Of a stretch of 64,000 nt of DNA, positions 1 through 10,501 are shown piece by piece. Source of the DNA: Monosporascus cannonballus (taxonomy: Eukaryota > Ascomycota > Sordariomycetes > Xylariales); NCBI GenBank assembly GCA_004154925.1, contig QJNS01000076.1:1-64000 (forward strand), written 5' to 3'. Position numbers and translations under genes: made by a program. A model generated the notes under the pieces. The model was given only the letters and a program-made list of their open reading frames with translations, was not told the DNA's origin and did no database searches. How positions within the stretch are numbered: the first letter of the stretch is position 1; each line of letters starts with the position of its first letter.

Positions 1-421
1 AGCAATTGCGACGTATCGGATTAATTTTTAAAAAATAAGCTTGGCGTTTTCTACTCCCTCCGAGCTTGCTGCTGCGCCACGTTCGTTCTACCCCCCCGGA
101 GCTTTTCTCTACTCCCTCCGAGCTAGGTAACCACCGTCGTGCACGACCACTTTAAGGTTCCAGCCCTCTAGGCGAGGCACCCTGTGACTGGCCCACATCT
201 CCGTATCAATGATTGTGGCTTCTTCCTTGGTGGAGCTGATAGGCAACTCGGGTCCTCTGCCGTCAACCCCCTAGGGGAACCACTTCCCGAATAGTCAGCC
301 TTCGCCAGCGCCAATGCATTCACCATGGCGCACCATCGTGTGTCCCTCACTATGCCACTGTCGTAAAGGGAAGCGGTTGTTTATTAAGAGGCTCTCTGGT
401 CATGGCTACGCGACGCTCTAG
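1..421. other. no gene recognised
   Basis: No convincing reading frame is seen. A 17 bp direct repeat, TCTACTCCCTCCGAGCT, occurs at 50-66 and 108-124. The 3' part may hold the decayed N-terminal end of the pseudogene that follows: its reading frame is closed by a TAG at 419-421. Confidence 0.4.
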
Positions 422-2614
422 AAGCCCGTCGTCACTGTCACGGACTCGGAGTACGCCCTAATCCAAGATCTGCTTGATCGTTCCCCTAGCGGCTTACCCG
501 AAACTGACAACACCCAAAGAGGAGCAAATATTGCCGGGTATCGCCATGTTGTGCAGTCAATTTCGCCGTTAGCAGCTGCTTCCCAAGGCACTGATAATAC
601 TAGTGGCGTGTCTACGTGGGAAAGTCAGTCTGCTCACCATCAGCTGCCCAAGCCATTCCAGAAGGCTATCCAAGCCGTACGATATAAAGATTCGCCGAGT
701 CTATTGATATCCTTACGCCAGATTACGATGATTGCCGAGGATGAACTTCATGATGCAATCGCATCCATGCCCAGAAGTACATTTACCGAGCTCCTGCGGT
801 CACTGGATTCGTTCACGGTCTCTAAGGATGCTGACCCAACATACGGGGCCCACATTGCGCCGGACATGTTTACTATGCTGAACGTGGAGTCCACAATCGA
901 CGACTGGGGAGTCCGCAAGCTTTCCGTGCGGCTTCTTCAACGAATGTTTGTGTTGATGAAGGCTCTAAAGGCAACTCGACACTCTCAATGCTGAAGAATA
1001 TACTGATCTGATTCGGTGTTCTGGTGCCGCATCCGACATCGCCACTGCGAAATGGTTATGGCGCGAAATGGACCGTAGCGGGACCACCCTCTGGCGGCAA
1101 ACCGGACTGTACCGTGAATACGTGAAGGCGCGCTTCCTCACGGACGCGATATACACCGGCTAAGACAAGACGAGAGTTATGGTCCTTCTGCGCAACCTAC
1201 ACAGGTCCAAACTGCTGCTCGTACCTCGCCGGCTCCGTCAACTCGAGCATTTACGACTCAGCACCAGGCCGTGCAAGTTCCGATTTGGGTTGAATAAGGT
1301 GAGAGACCATGCCGAGGATCTCACCCGTATCCTGAGAAAGACCGGGCCGCCTCTGCGACTGTTCCTTAGGACACACCTCGAAGGCCATATAAGCTCCGAG
1401 ATGCTTCTATGCCACTTCATGATCGCGTTTGCCCGCACCGGGTCTCTCCGCTTCATCGGCTCACGGATCCTTGAAGATTTCTTTGCCATCGGGGCCGAGG
1501 GCCTAAATCTCGACAAGTTCACAACTGGGCCTGCAAGCTGGAAACTCAGGGCCCCGTTCTTTCGCATTCGACCTTCGGCCAGTTAATGCACGCGGTCGTT
1601 GAATCGTACCGCCGCGACCGCGAGATTGCCCTCGCCGTCCAGATTGTCGACCAGATCTCGAGCAGGTACCATATTCCGATCCCGCCAGCGGTCTAGCGCA
1701 ACCTGCTGGAGTGGACGCACATCGCCAGCTCGCCGCCGATGTCAATGGCGTGGAAGAAGGCCGGCATGCCCTCGAAGGTCCCCGCCAGCACCGCCGTGGA
1801 GATGGTGTGGGGCAAGATGACGGGCCCTCCCTACAACATCCAGCCCACTTTCAAGGACTACGGCATTCTAATCAAGAACCTCCTAGGCAGAGGCCAGCTT
1901 GAAAGAGCCATACCATACCTACGCGAGGCTCGCCGGCTCTACGACGCCTGGTGCCACGAGTTCGGGGAGTCCGTCTTCGAGTACATTCAGACGCTGCACG
2001 ACGGCGCCGATGCCACACGGGCCCTGCACCGCCACGAGTGCGCCCGGTTCGCCAAGAAGACCGCCTGGTACGACATGCAGACGTGGTGCCGGCGGCTATT
2101 GCTCGCTTCGCGGCCGCTACCGCCGCGCACCTCAGGCACCCGCGCGGGCGCGAGGCCGCAGGATTTCGGCCAACGGCTCCCGCACGAGCGCGGTATCCCG
2201 GCCTTCGTGCGCGAGTTCCGCGACTTCGTGCCCAACCCGGCGCTCTACCGCACGCCCTCGGGCTACGTGCGGCTCACGGACCCGGCAGCGCCCTTCACGC
2301 GCTCCGTCTTCGTCCGCCGCATGCCGCTCGACGTGCCCATGCTCGCGCGGCGCCCGCTGGAAGGGGGAGGGGACCACTACCACTAGCAGCTCTGCCGCGT
2401 CCGCCAGCGCAAGGTCGCCGTCCTCTCGGCGCACCCGCTCGCGGCGCAGACGGCGTCGAGGCTCGATCCCCTCACACTGCTTAGCGGCGACCTGGACACG
2501 CTTAGAACTGTGAGGCTTCCTAAGAGGACAGGGGTGGGCCCGCGCGGGCAGGTCGAGGATGGGAAGCCGGTGGCGGGTGCTGATGAGCTGGAATATGGCG
2601 ATTATAATCACTAG
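422..2614 (+). pseudogene. ATP13/AEP2-like mitochondrial PPR-type protein, broken
   Basis: Three successive frames give one continuous helical-repeat protein resembling the fungal mitochondrial ATPase-expression (ATP13/AEP2, PPR-like) family, whose members act on mitochondrial mRNA for ATP synthase subunits. The match is from memory. Recognisable blocks are a segment with LWRQTGLYREYVKARF around 1090-1140, a segment with VQIVDQISSRYHIPIP around 1630-1685, and NIQPTFKDYGILIKNLL around 1837-1890. Lesions: a frame change between about 960 and 990, TAA at 1161-1163, a second frame change between about 1510 and 1570, TAG at 1694-1696 and TAG at 2384-2386. After the last stop the frame stays open to a TAG at 2612-2614. 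The 3' part keeps GC-rich third positions, so decay is not very old. No single intron explains all the breaks. Family assignment is moderately sure; the broken state is seen directly. Confidence 0.6.
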
Positions 2615-2900
2615 CTGTCTGTGTCCGCGGCCGGCATTTCGTGGCGACAAGATGCGATGTAAGGCAGCTGCAGGGCTTTACGAATATCTGCCCAGGCATC
2701 CTATCTGTCCATTTTTATATCGGTGTTGTGTAGATATGTACGGTTGGATGTCTGTATATACATCATATACGAGCTAAATAACGCTGCTTCTCAAACCGGC
2801 TCGTATTACCTATTCAAACGACATTTCGCAGTACGTGGTCGTACGTATATTGATTCACGCATATGTACAATTCAATGGCTCCTTTACACCTGCCACGCCT

Positions 2901-3939
2901 TCACGGCTTCAGCCGCTCCAGCCTCAGATCATTGATATACATATAGCGACTCATCGCGATCCAGCCCCAGCGAAACCACACCATCTGCGACTTATGCGCG
3001 TCCGTCATGGCGCGCCTCGCCGCGCCGTACGTCTCGCGCCCACCGCCGAACAAACCGCTCATGCTGACGAGCACGCCCGGGTTCCCCCTGTCGCTCTTCT
3101 TTCCGGCCCCCTTCCTGCTACTCTTGTTGTTGCTTCGTCCGCCGCCTAGCAGTACGGCCGCGGACACGACGGGGATCGTGAGGAACGCGTCGAGGAAGGC
3201 GGTGTACTTGCGCCACACGGGCACCGAGGTCAGCGTGTACAGATCAACGGGCGCGGCCCACCCGGGTCTCGAGAGCGACGAGACGAAGGACCGAGCCCCG
3301 TGGTACAGCGAGATGTGGTTCGGGTGGGAGGACACGCCGCTGGAGTCGAAAGTTATCAGCGCGTCGATCGTGGCCGTTGGTGCTGCGGTGGCGGATGAGG
3401 ATGTGGAAGAGGAGGACGATGGTTGCCGAGGCGCGAACGTGGAGCGCAAGAGGTCGGCGATCCGCGTCGTGTCCCAGGTCCGCGTCATCGAGTCGGGGAA
3501 GTCCCTGCGAGTCGCGCGCACACATTAGACAGATCTAAACCCAAACAAAACCAAATAACCAAAACACCCAACCCAACCAGCATGGGAAAGTCAGGAAAAC
3601 TCACGGGCTATCCACAACATAAACATCCTCCTCGGCCCGCAGCCCCAGCAGCACGGCGCTGCGGGCGAGCTCGCGGCGCCGCGTGTCCCCCAGCCCGTCG
3701 GCGTCCCCCGTGCTCAGGCACAGGATCTTGACATGGTTCCCGCTCCCCGGGCGCGTCAGCGACAGGACCGTGGGCGCGAAGAACATGGCCTCGTCGTCCG
3801 GGTGCGCGATCAGCAGGCACACGCGCCGGCCCCGCAGCGTCGGGAACCGCGTCAAGGCTACGGAAGAGGTGTACATGTAGAGCAAAGGCAGGGCCACGGC
3901 GAGCAGGGCGACGGTCGGGAGGAGGGCTGGTGCCTCCAT
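2901..3939 (-). CDS. N-acetylglucosaminyl-phosphatidylinositol de-N-acetylase (PIG-L/GPI12 family)
   Basis: This enzyme removes the acetyl group from GlcNAc-PI, the second step of GPI-anchor synthesis, on the cytosolic face of the ER. Two exons: 3939-3605 and 3504-2901, joined over a 100 bp intron (3505-3604; donor GTGAGT, acceptor CAG). The product is about 312 residues. An N-terminal membrane segment (about residues 8-29) is followed by the metal-binding AHPDDEAMFF motif (residues 45-54). The junction gives VYVVDSPDFPDSMTRTWD, a well-conserved stretch of the family. A Ser/Thr/Ala-rich insert (140-157) precedes the second conserved motif HPNH (172-175), and the C-terminal part ends in a WFRW..SRYMYIN block typical of PIG-L proteins. 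The start is the ATG that places the membrane segment at the N-terminus; an in-frame upstream extension lacks homology. The gene looks intact. It is divergent from the membrane protein gene at 4564, with 624 bp between. Confidence 0.88.
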
Positions 3940-4563
3940 TTGTGTTGGGGGGGTTGAGTGTGCGCCGCGTTGTAGCCTTCGTGTTGGTGTCGTATCGCGG
4001 AGGTCACTCCCCGTCCCTCCACCAAGGCGAGTTGTATAGGTATGTATAATATTACGTAGGTAGGCAGCAATCACGGCAGGTGCTTCCTGCGCAATTGCAC
4101 AGCAGCCGGAGTGTAGCGTGGGGTCGACGATGATCTCGTAGAAGGCAAGAGCTATCGAGCTCGATTCGAGAAATATGACGTTCGGGTCTCATGCATTGGA
4201 GAACCACGTACCGGCCAAGCTCAGAAGGAGCTCCCCTGACTCGCCGAGGGGCTGCCCTGTCGTAGTGGGGCCCTGCAGTACCGGGGGAACCCCTAACAAC
4301 GTATGATAACGGGCCGCTAGGGTCACTGTAATAACAGTGAACCATTGGACAATGCGTTTGCCGGAAACCCCACTGTACCCGAGATGTCTGGTCAATGCAG
4401 CTTATTCCGCAAGGTCAGTCTTCTGAGCAGTCGACATAAAGTATAGGTACTTGAATCTGTGCTCAAGTAGATTTTTGTTCCAAGTTCAGGTTCTAGTACG
4501 AGCAGCATCTAGGTCTCCATATTCTTTGGATACCCTTAAAATCGCAACCTTAAATCTTCCACA
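3940..4563. promoter_or_regulatory. divergent intergenic region
   Basis: This 624 bp gap separates two divergent genes (PIG-L on minus, membrane protein on plus) and presumably holds both promoters. No specific transcription-factor site or TATA box can be assigned with confidence. Confidence 0.4.
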
Positions 4564-5280
4564 ATGGTCCGAACGCGAAAGGAGAGGAAGGCAGAGAATA
4601 CCATCAAACTCCAGCAGCCCGATAGGTCCGGTCCGACAGGAGCAACCCTTTTGGAGCTTGCCCAAGAACGCAAGCTCTTCGAACAGGCGGACCGGGAACA
4701 GGGTAAACGGCGTCCGAAGGAGAATGACGATGATGATGACGAAGATGCCGCCATCCCGCCGACAGTAGATAGGATCATGGAGACGCTACTCTGGAGCATC
4801 AGTCTGGCCATGTTGCACTTCACCTTCGACTTGCTCGTCCAACGCCAGTATGCTATGGAGATCTCGTGGTCACAGATCGCGACGAGGACAGTTCAAGCCT
4901 TTGCCGGTGGGTTATATACGGTCCGGCACATGCCCGCGGTGTGTCCTATTAGCTGACCAAGTGTTCCCCCCCGACCAGTCTTCTTTTTGCTTCTCTACGT
5001 GCTCCATCCCCACTCCTCGTCGCCTGTGCTACTACCGGGGCTGCCTCTGAGATATCAAAACCATCTGCGACAAGCTATCTTCTTCGCCACGAGCATTTAC
5101 ACGGGTTGCTACCTCATATACATAACAAATGAGTACGGGTATATGGCTATTCTCAAGCGATCGCCGCCGCTCGGTTGTCTCTGGATTTGGTCCGTCTTCG
5201 AGCTCAACCTGCCTCTTGCCGTTCTCTCTCTGGCTTGTGCTGCCGGCTTCTTTTTCCAGGGTGGTTACACGATCAGATAA
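4564..5280 (+). CDS. fungal four-helix membrane protein (DUF7719-like)
   Basis: Two exons, 4564-4906 and 4979-5280, joined over a 72 bp intron (donor GTGGGT, acceptor CAG) give about 214 residues. The N-terminal 75 residues are charged and hydrophilic, with a KERKAE start and a run of aspartates before DAAIPP. Four hydrophobic segments follow: LLWSISLAMLHFTFDLLV, FAVFFLLLYVLHPH (created by the splice), AIFFATSIYTGCYLIYI, and LPLAVLSLACAAGFFF. The block GCLWIWSVFELNL is characteristic of a conserved fungal family that I remember as DUF7719. Molecular function is unknown; an internal-membrane location is inferred from the helices. The splice keeps frame and joins two parts that each match the family, which supports the intron. 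Confidence 0.78.
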
Positions 5281-6140
5281 TTTAGGACAGGATGAAAGTC
5301 AGTACGGACTAAGCAAGATCTAATTCTGTGACACGGTGCCGCCTCCATTGACCCTTTCGATTTGGACCGCGTTGGATCCGCGAGATTGAATAGCCCCTAA
5401 ATGGGCTGTGTCGGGGGGACTCTAATCCTCTCGGCCGACCGGTTTCGATACGTGATTGCGGGTATCATGTTCTCCGTACGATAAATACCTGCCTTCTGAG
5501 CTTCGATGGCACCTTCAAGTTTCGTGGCGTTGCTAGTAGCCACCAATTCTCGCGAATTACTACGATGCACCAAGTCGCGAACCATCTTGAAACTGTTAGC
5601 GATCTTAACCCAAGTCGGCTGGACGGCTAGAGTGCAGCAAGGAGATCAGGCCGCCATGCCAACTTGACAACACCTGCAAGCACCGTGGTGACATAGGTAC
5701 ATAGGAGGATCTGATATTCCGTCGATTATCCGCACTTCAGAGGGCTCGCTACCCGGGACCTCAGGATATTTAAGGCAATCAAAAGAGAGTAATCCATCAA
5801 GAACATTGGGACATGCATCGCTGCCGCAGCGGGCGCATATTTCCAAGAGGTGGGGGACAGGCAGTTTAATTTCGGGCTCAGCTTGTCCGGATGTTAGGAT
5901 AATTAGGTTGAATTCCGCAATGGCGAATCAATGGCCGGTGATGCAGTCTCTTCCTCCGCCACCCAAGAATTTTGCCCCTCTTCTGCAATAAGCATTTGGG
6001 TTTACATATTGCTCGTCTGCATAGCTGAGGTGAGGCCGTGCCTAGCAGCCAACGCAGCCATCTCCTGCCCCGGTTCTAGGGATGATTTTTATTTGGACGG
6101 ACACCCGCGTCACCGCGACAGCCACAATGAACACCCAGCT
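5281..6140. other. intergenic, no gene recognised
   Basis: Short open frames exist on both strands but none shows a family motif, coherent codon use or splice structure. I see no repeat or RNA gene. Confidence 0.4.
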
Positions 6141-6493
6141 TTAGGGCACAAAGTCCCGCTTCGTCCCGCTCGCCTGGCTACCGTCGCTGGCGGCCTTGCT
6201 CTCGGTCTCCTCGACCAGCTCCAGCAGCCTGTCCTCGAGCCTGAGCGAGTCGTCTGTCCATCGCGAACTTGTACAGATAGTGCCCCCTGTTTAAACTCGG
6301 CACTGGGCCGTTCCCAAGCCGCCTTGACGAGCTCCCAGAGCTATGTCGGCCCGGTCTTGTACCACAAGAGGGAGGTCTTTTTTTGACCCGGAAGTAACTC
6401 CCGGTTACTGTTCTGCGGATGCGCGATGCGCGCGTAGACCGCGGCGACGACGGCCACGCGTGGATCCTGCCGTGACGGGTCCATTGGGAAGAC
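6141..6493 (-). pseudogene. unidentified gene remnant, C-terminal part
   Basis: Reading minus from about 6493, the frame gives a coherent segment with VAVVAAVYARIAHPQN and LLWYKTGPT, then a TAG stop, then LWELVKAAWERPSAEF in the same frame. A frame change near 6280 then leads into RWTDDSLRLEDRLLELVEE and an in-frame TAA at 6141-6143. Such continuity across one nonsense codon and one frameshift suggests a recently broken gene with an acidic, probably coiled C-terminus. I do not recognise the family. GC-rich third positions agree with a former coding role. Confidence 0.35.
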
Positions 6494-7499
6494 AGGTCGC
6501 CCAATTGGTCGCATGTGCATGCATTAAAGATATCTTTTCCTGTGATTCGGGAGCCAGGGGCTGAGTGCATCGAGGGTGGTTGTGTATGTTTTCCCTGGCC
6601 CAGGGCTATGAGCCTTCATCATCAAGGGTCTTGGCATCAGAACAACGTGATACCCCTATTCATTGGCTACGTACAAGTCCCTCCGGTGGGCTTGTACCGC
6701 AAAGTCCATCGCGCAGTTCAATCTCCTGGAACGTATATGGGTACATGTGTGTATTTTGGGACATCTCATCGTGCTGTCAATGGAGCGAATTAGCGTAACA
6801 ATTAGGCTTGATATATGACCTTCGGGAGTTGTTGTCCTGGGAAATTCAGGCAATCTGGTCGAGCCGATCCAGCTGAGACAAGTATAGAATAAGAACTCGC
6901 CCCTAACTTTTACTTCTATAACTACACTCTGACCTCCTGTTTTCCTTGGTAGCCACGACTCATCCAAGATGGGGGAAGCAATCAAACTTCAGATGGAATT
7001 GCCACGCTTCCTTACTCCTCGTTTGATCCCGTTCATTGATGTGGGAAGCGGTCAGAAGGCGCTGGTGAGACCGTGAGCAGGGGCAACTGTCCCCATTGGC
7101 GGACTGTGTGCACACGATACCTCCTGCCTTGTTTATCAGGGACCATGCCTTCTGGACGAGTCCGGTGATAGCAACTGTTACACTATTCGCGGGATCCGAC
7201 TTCTTAACAACATCGGCCACGTGCCCATTTTAGCAATCATCTTCCATGTTACATCATATCTGCACACCGAATTCCCGACTCTTTCCTCAACGGAAATCAC
7301 AAACTCTACTTCACTCTCCAGGATCACAACTACGACCACGTTCTTCAATCGGCATCGGCGCAGAACAAGGAGCGAATCAAACTAGCCAATACGATCACAA
7401 TAGCGCACCGGTCTCTTTCCACTCCTGCGTTATCTTCAACATCATCAATCAACGCCAACATCAAAACACAAAAAGGCAAGCCCGGCCACGAACGCAGCC
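6494..7499. other. intergenic, no gene recognised
   Basis: A minus-strand open frame of 86 codons (6960-7220) has no ATG near its start and no recognised motif. The last part, before 7500, is C/A-rich with CAACATCAATCAACG-type sequence, as in fungal 5' leaders. Confidence 0.35.
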
Positions 7500-7943
7500 A
7501 TGCCGTCCGACTCCAACACCACCAACGGCACCCCCAACACCTCCACCGGAACGAAGGACTGGAAGCCCTACACGGTCCCCTACACGGGCGGCGGCGCGAT
7601 CCCCACGGACCGCGGCTGGGTGCCGAGCGCCTGGGTCGTGGGTCCCGGCGCCGCCCGCGCCCCCAGCGGCCTCGCGTTCCCCGCGGCCGCCGGGTCCGCG
7701 AACGCCATCGTCCCGGGCCGCGATCCCGAGGGCCAGACGAGGCTCCACGAGCCCGCAGGCGTGTACTCCGTCTCCCCCCCGCAGCAGCAGGCACCAAGAA
7801 GCGGTACGTGCGAGAGAGCGGGGGACTGGGACAGAGGAAGGGAGGGGCAGGGGGAGACGGAGACGAAGACGGAAAGTGAGGCGAGGAAGAGCTGTTCCGG
7901 TCAGGGACGCGGACAGGGTAGCGGGCTCGACGCGTGGATTTAG
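7500..7943 (+). CDS. hypothetical protein, Pro/Gly/Ala-rich
   Basis: The unspliced frame gives 147 residues from an ATG in a good fungal start context (AGCCATGCC). Residues 1-100 look like real coding sequence: GC-rich third positions and an ordered stretch including TVPYTGGGAIPTDRGWVPSA. After about residue 101 the sequence becomes purine-rich and low in complexity (GRGQG, ETETKTES). A GTACGT donor at 7804 and a TTTAG acceptor at 7941-7943 would give an alternative 111-residue product ending GGRTALVGAA with a TGA at 7973-7975. I cannot decide between the two forms. No family or membrane segment is recognised. Confidence 0.5.
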   Translation: MPSDSNTTNGTPNTSTGTKDWKPYTVPYTGGGAIPTDRGWVPSAWVVGPGAARAPSGLAFPAAAGSANAIVPGRDPEGQTRLHEPAGVYSVSPPQQQAPRSGTCERAGDWDRGREGQGETETKTESEARKSCSGQGRGQGSGLDAWI

Positions 7944-7975
7944 GCGGTAGAACTGCCCTCGTTGGCGCTGCTTGA

Positions 7976-9445
7976 TGGCGCGTGGGCTACGTCTTAAGTC
8001 GTGAAGTTGTGGGAACGAGGGATGAATTGATGTTGGATGGATGACATATGTTACTCTCTGGCAATCTGCCGGCGCTTCTTGCAACGCTGGTAAGCTCTTT
8101 ATAAGTTAACGCCAGAATGACGTTGGAGTGTACGGCTGATACATCTTTCACATGGCTCTACCTTCACCACTCTTGCCTTTCGCCATGAACGCACCGCTTA
8201 GGAGGGCATATAACAAGAAAACAACTTGGTTATAGGCGACCTTACGGAACGGCGTTTCTTATTTGCGCTGGCTTGCGCTTGGCGCTTCGCCGATTGCACC
8301 GTGGTTTTTAGCCTAGCAGTTACGGATTTGTTGCCCGCTGAACACTTGGACGGACGGACGGATCATGATGATGAGGAATGATTCCACATCACGCCTAGGA
8401 TGGACAAGTTCTCAGATATTGAATTAGACTGGATTTAACTACATCTCCCCCTGTGCCTGGCTTCTTGATTTAAAACTGAGGACTTGTTCTATAGTAATAG
8501 TTGCCTACGTAAGTCTCGCCAACTGGGTTACGCTTGTCGTGCTCATGTCCTTAACGCTACCTAACACTTTGGTGCTGCACCATACCCCGGATTGTACATA
8601 TGTAAAGCCATATTATAACTGATTTTCGGTGTGATCGTTCATCTGCTTGCAACTTCAACCGGTCGAAGAAGACCCTTTTGATTCTGTAAGCTTTAACCAA
8701 ACAGGGGAAATGAACCAGCAAGGCAAGGTTGGTCCCGCACAATTGCAGCATCTATGGGATACCTGGCAGCACATTCATTTCGCAAGGAACTTGGGAAGCC
8801 GGTACATAACGCCGTGAGGCTCGGAATATGAGTCCACCAACTTCCAATTCGCCGTATATAATATAGCGGTTGACTATCTTCCCCTCTTCAGCCATATTCG
8901 TCAACTTGCGAATGCAAATGCACATCATTACTGCCTATCCCATATGCCCTTCCCGACCCCTATGTGCCATCGTGGCTCCTACACTTTATGGTATGCAACG
9001 CCGCTTCTCATAGCTCATAAGGGAGTTCTCTTACCCGGCAATGCGCGTCTCGACCTTGTCAACTTCTTGTCTACTTCTTGTCCAATCTCCGGGAGCACCT
9101 TGATCTAAGATCGCGGTAAGGTTGGAGGACTCTGAGAGCATGTAATCGTTCTTGGGCAGAAGATCGGCAAGAACCCCCCGTTCGATGTTGGCCCTTCTCA
9201 ATGGGCTCAGGGCTTGGAACAGGTAGCGTTATATTAACAGCGCACTGCAATTACCTTACCCGACGCACCGTCTTATGCCCTGTCTATCATAGAACATGCC
9301 AGCTAGAACAAGAGCCCTTGTAAGTTCTGAATCAGGAGTCCACACGGGGGTAATGCTCCTATCACAAACCGGCATCCCGTGATCTTGCATTCGCTTCATA
9401 GTAAATACATCTACTGTTGTTTAAAGCCTTGTGTAAGACAGCGGA
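7976..9445. other. intergenic, no gene recognised
   Basis: About 1.5 kb with only short, unsupported open frames on either strand. It is downstream of both flanking genes (convergent arrangement). Confidence 0.4.
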
Positions 9446-10501
9446 TTAACCATTGAGCGCCTGGCAGCCGGCTCGCATCAAGCTCTCGGGTCCCCTTATG
9501 TCGCCGATCCCGGTCCAGTAGAACAGCCCGCCCAGCCCCCTCCACTTGACGTACTCGGCCTTCCGCCGGACCGATGCCGGGACGTCGAAACTGACGAAGC
9601 CCTTGCCGTCTTCGGACGCGTCGACATAGAAGGCGGCGCCGACATTGTGGTCGACCTGGGCGTTGTGTACCCACTCGCGCGGCAAGTCCACATAGTCCAA
9701 TTCCCCGTGCGACTGGAAGGGCTGGCCGACCCCATGTGCCCCAGCGAAACTCCTCGCGTAGGCCGGGATGCCGAGGACGATCTTCTGCGCTGGAAAGCCG
9801 CGCCACACAATATACTCCACAGCGGCGTGTGCCGACTGGCGCAGGTCGGGGTGGACATCAGCCGGGTTGCTGGACAGCGGGAAGAGCTGCGCCTGGTGCC
9901 CGCAAACGCCGGTCCAGGGCCCGTTAAAGTCGTAGGACATGAGATTGAGATAGTCCAGGAGGTAGCCGGCCTTGTAGAGATCGATGTGCCTGAGCACCCA
10001 CTCGCCGACGGACAGCGCGGTGGTGAGCTCATAGCGGGGCGCGGGCAGCGCCTGCCTCAGCGCCTCGAGCAGCGAGATATAGTTCCGCCCTTGCTCCTCG
10101 TCCTCCGGGTGCTCCCAGTCGACGTCGACGCCGTCGAGCCCGTGCTCGTCCACGAACTGCCGGCAGGCGTAGGCGAGGCGGCCGCGGCTCGAGGGGTCCG
10201 CCGCCAGCGCCGGGAACTCCTTGCTGCCGCTGCCGCCGCCGATCGACACGAGGGCCCTGAGGTGCGGCGCCCGCTCCTTCAGCTTCGCCAGGGCCGAGAT
10301 GCAGCCCGTCGTCCCGTCCGCGGGAATCTGGCAGTCCGCGTACTCGTCCTGGAACCGCAGGCTCCCGTCCTCGTTCACGAGCAAGAACGCGTAGTACACC
10401 CGGTTGATGCAGTCTAGCTGCAGCGCCGACGGCGGGAGGTCCTTGTAGACGCGCCAGGACGGGTAATATGCGCCATTGATGAACTGTCGAGCGCCGTACA
10501 T
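9446..10501 (-). CDS. GH18 family chitinase, intronless
   Basis: Hydrolyses beta-1,4 links in chitin or chito-oligosaccharides. The 351-residue protein is a nearly complete GH18 TIM barrel. It begins with a barrel strand (AYYPSWRVY, residues 11-19), has the SIGGG motif at 86-90, the catalytic DxxDxDxE motif LDGVDVDWE with D123, D126, D128 and proton donor E130, MSYDFNG at 188-194 (substrate-binding Tyr190-Asp191), and a C-terminal GLGGLFYWTGIGD with the conserved Trp at 329. There is no signal peptide and no carbohydrate-binding module from the ATG chosen. That suggests an intracellular enzyme, a non-classically exported one, or a missed upstream exon. No stop or frameshift is seen and the start ATG is the first in frame. 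Confidence 0.88.
   Translation of the reverse strand: MYGARQFINGAYYPSWRVYKDLPPSALQLDCINRVYYAFLLVNEDGSLRFQDEYADCQIPADGTTGCISALAKLKERAPHLRALVSIGGGSGSKEFPALAADPSSRGRLAYACRQFVDEHGLDGVDVDWEHPEDEEQGRNYISLLEALRQALPAPRYELTTALSVGEWVLRHIDLYKAGYLLDYLNLMSYDFNGPWTGVCGHQAQLFPLSSNPADVHPDLRQSAHAAVEYIVWRGFPAQKIVLGIPAYARSFAGAHGVGQPFQSHGELDYVDLPREWVHNAQVDHNVGAAFYVDASEDGKGFVSFDVPASVRRKAEYVKWRGLGGLFYWTGIGDIRGPESLMRAGCQALNG

Noticed and set aside
6960..7220. 86-codon minus-strand frame starting ADVVKKSDP
   Set aside because: It begins at a non-ATG codon with no in-frame ATG nearby and no recognised domain.
7246..7950. 234-codon plus-strand frame upstream of and overlapping the gene at 7500
   Set aside because: It is Pro/Arg/Ser-rich in the way expected for an out-of-frame reading of GC-rich coding sequence; the frame from ATG 7500 has the better composition.
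7461..8084. 207-codon minus-strand frame opposite the gene at 7500
   Set aside because: Mirror frame of the GC-rich coding region; Arg/Gly-rich with no motif.
9647..10417. 256-codon plus-strand frame across the chitinase
   Set aside because: Antisense shadow of the GH18 gene, whose own frame has all catalytic motifs.
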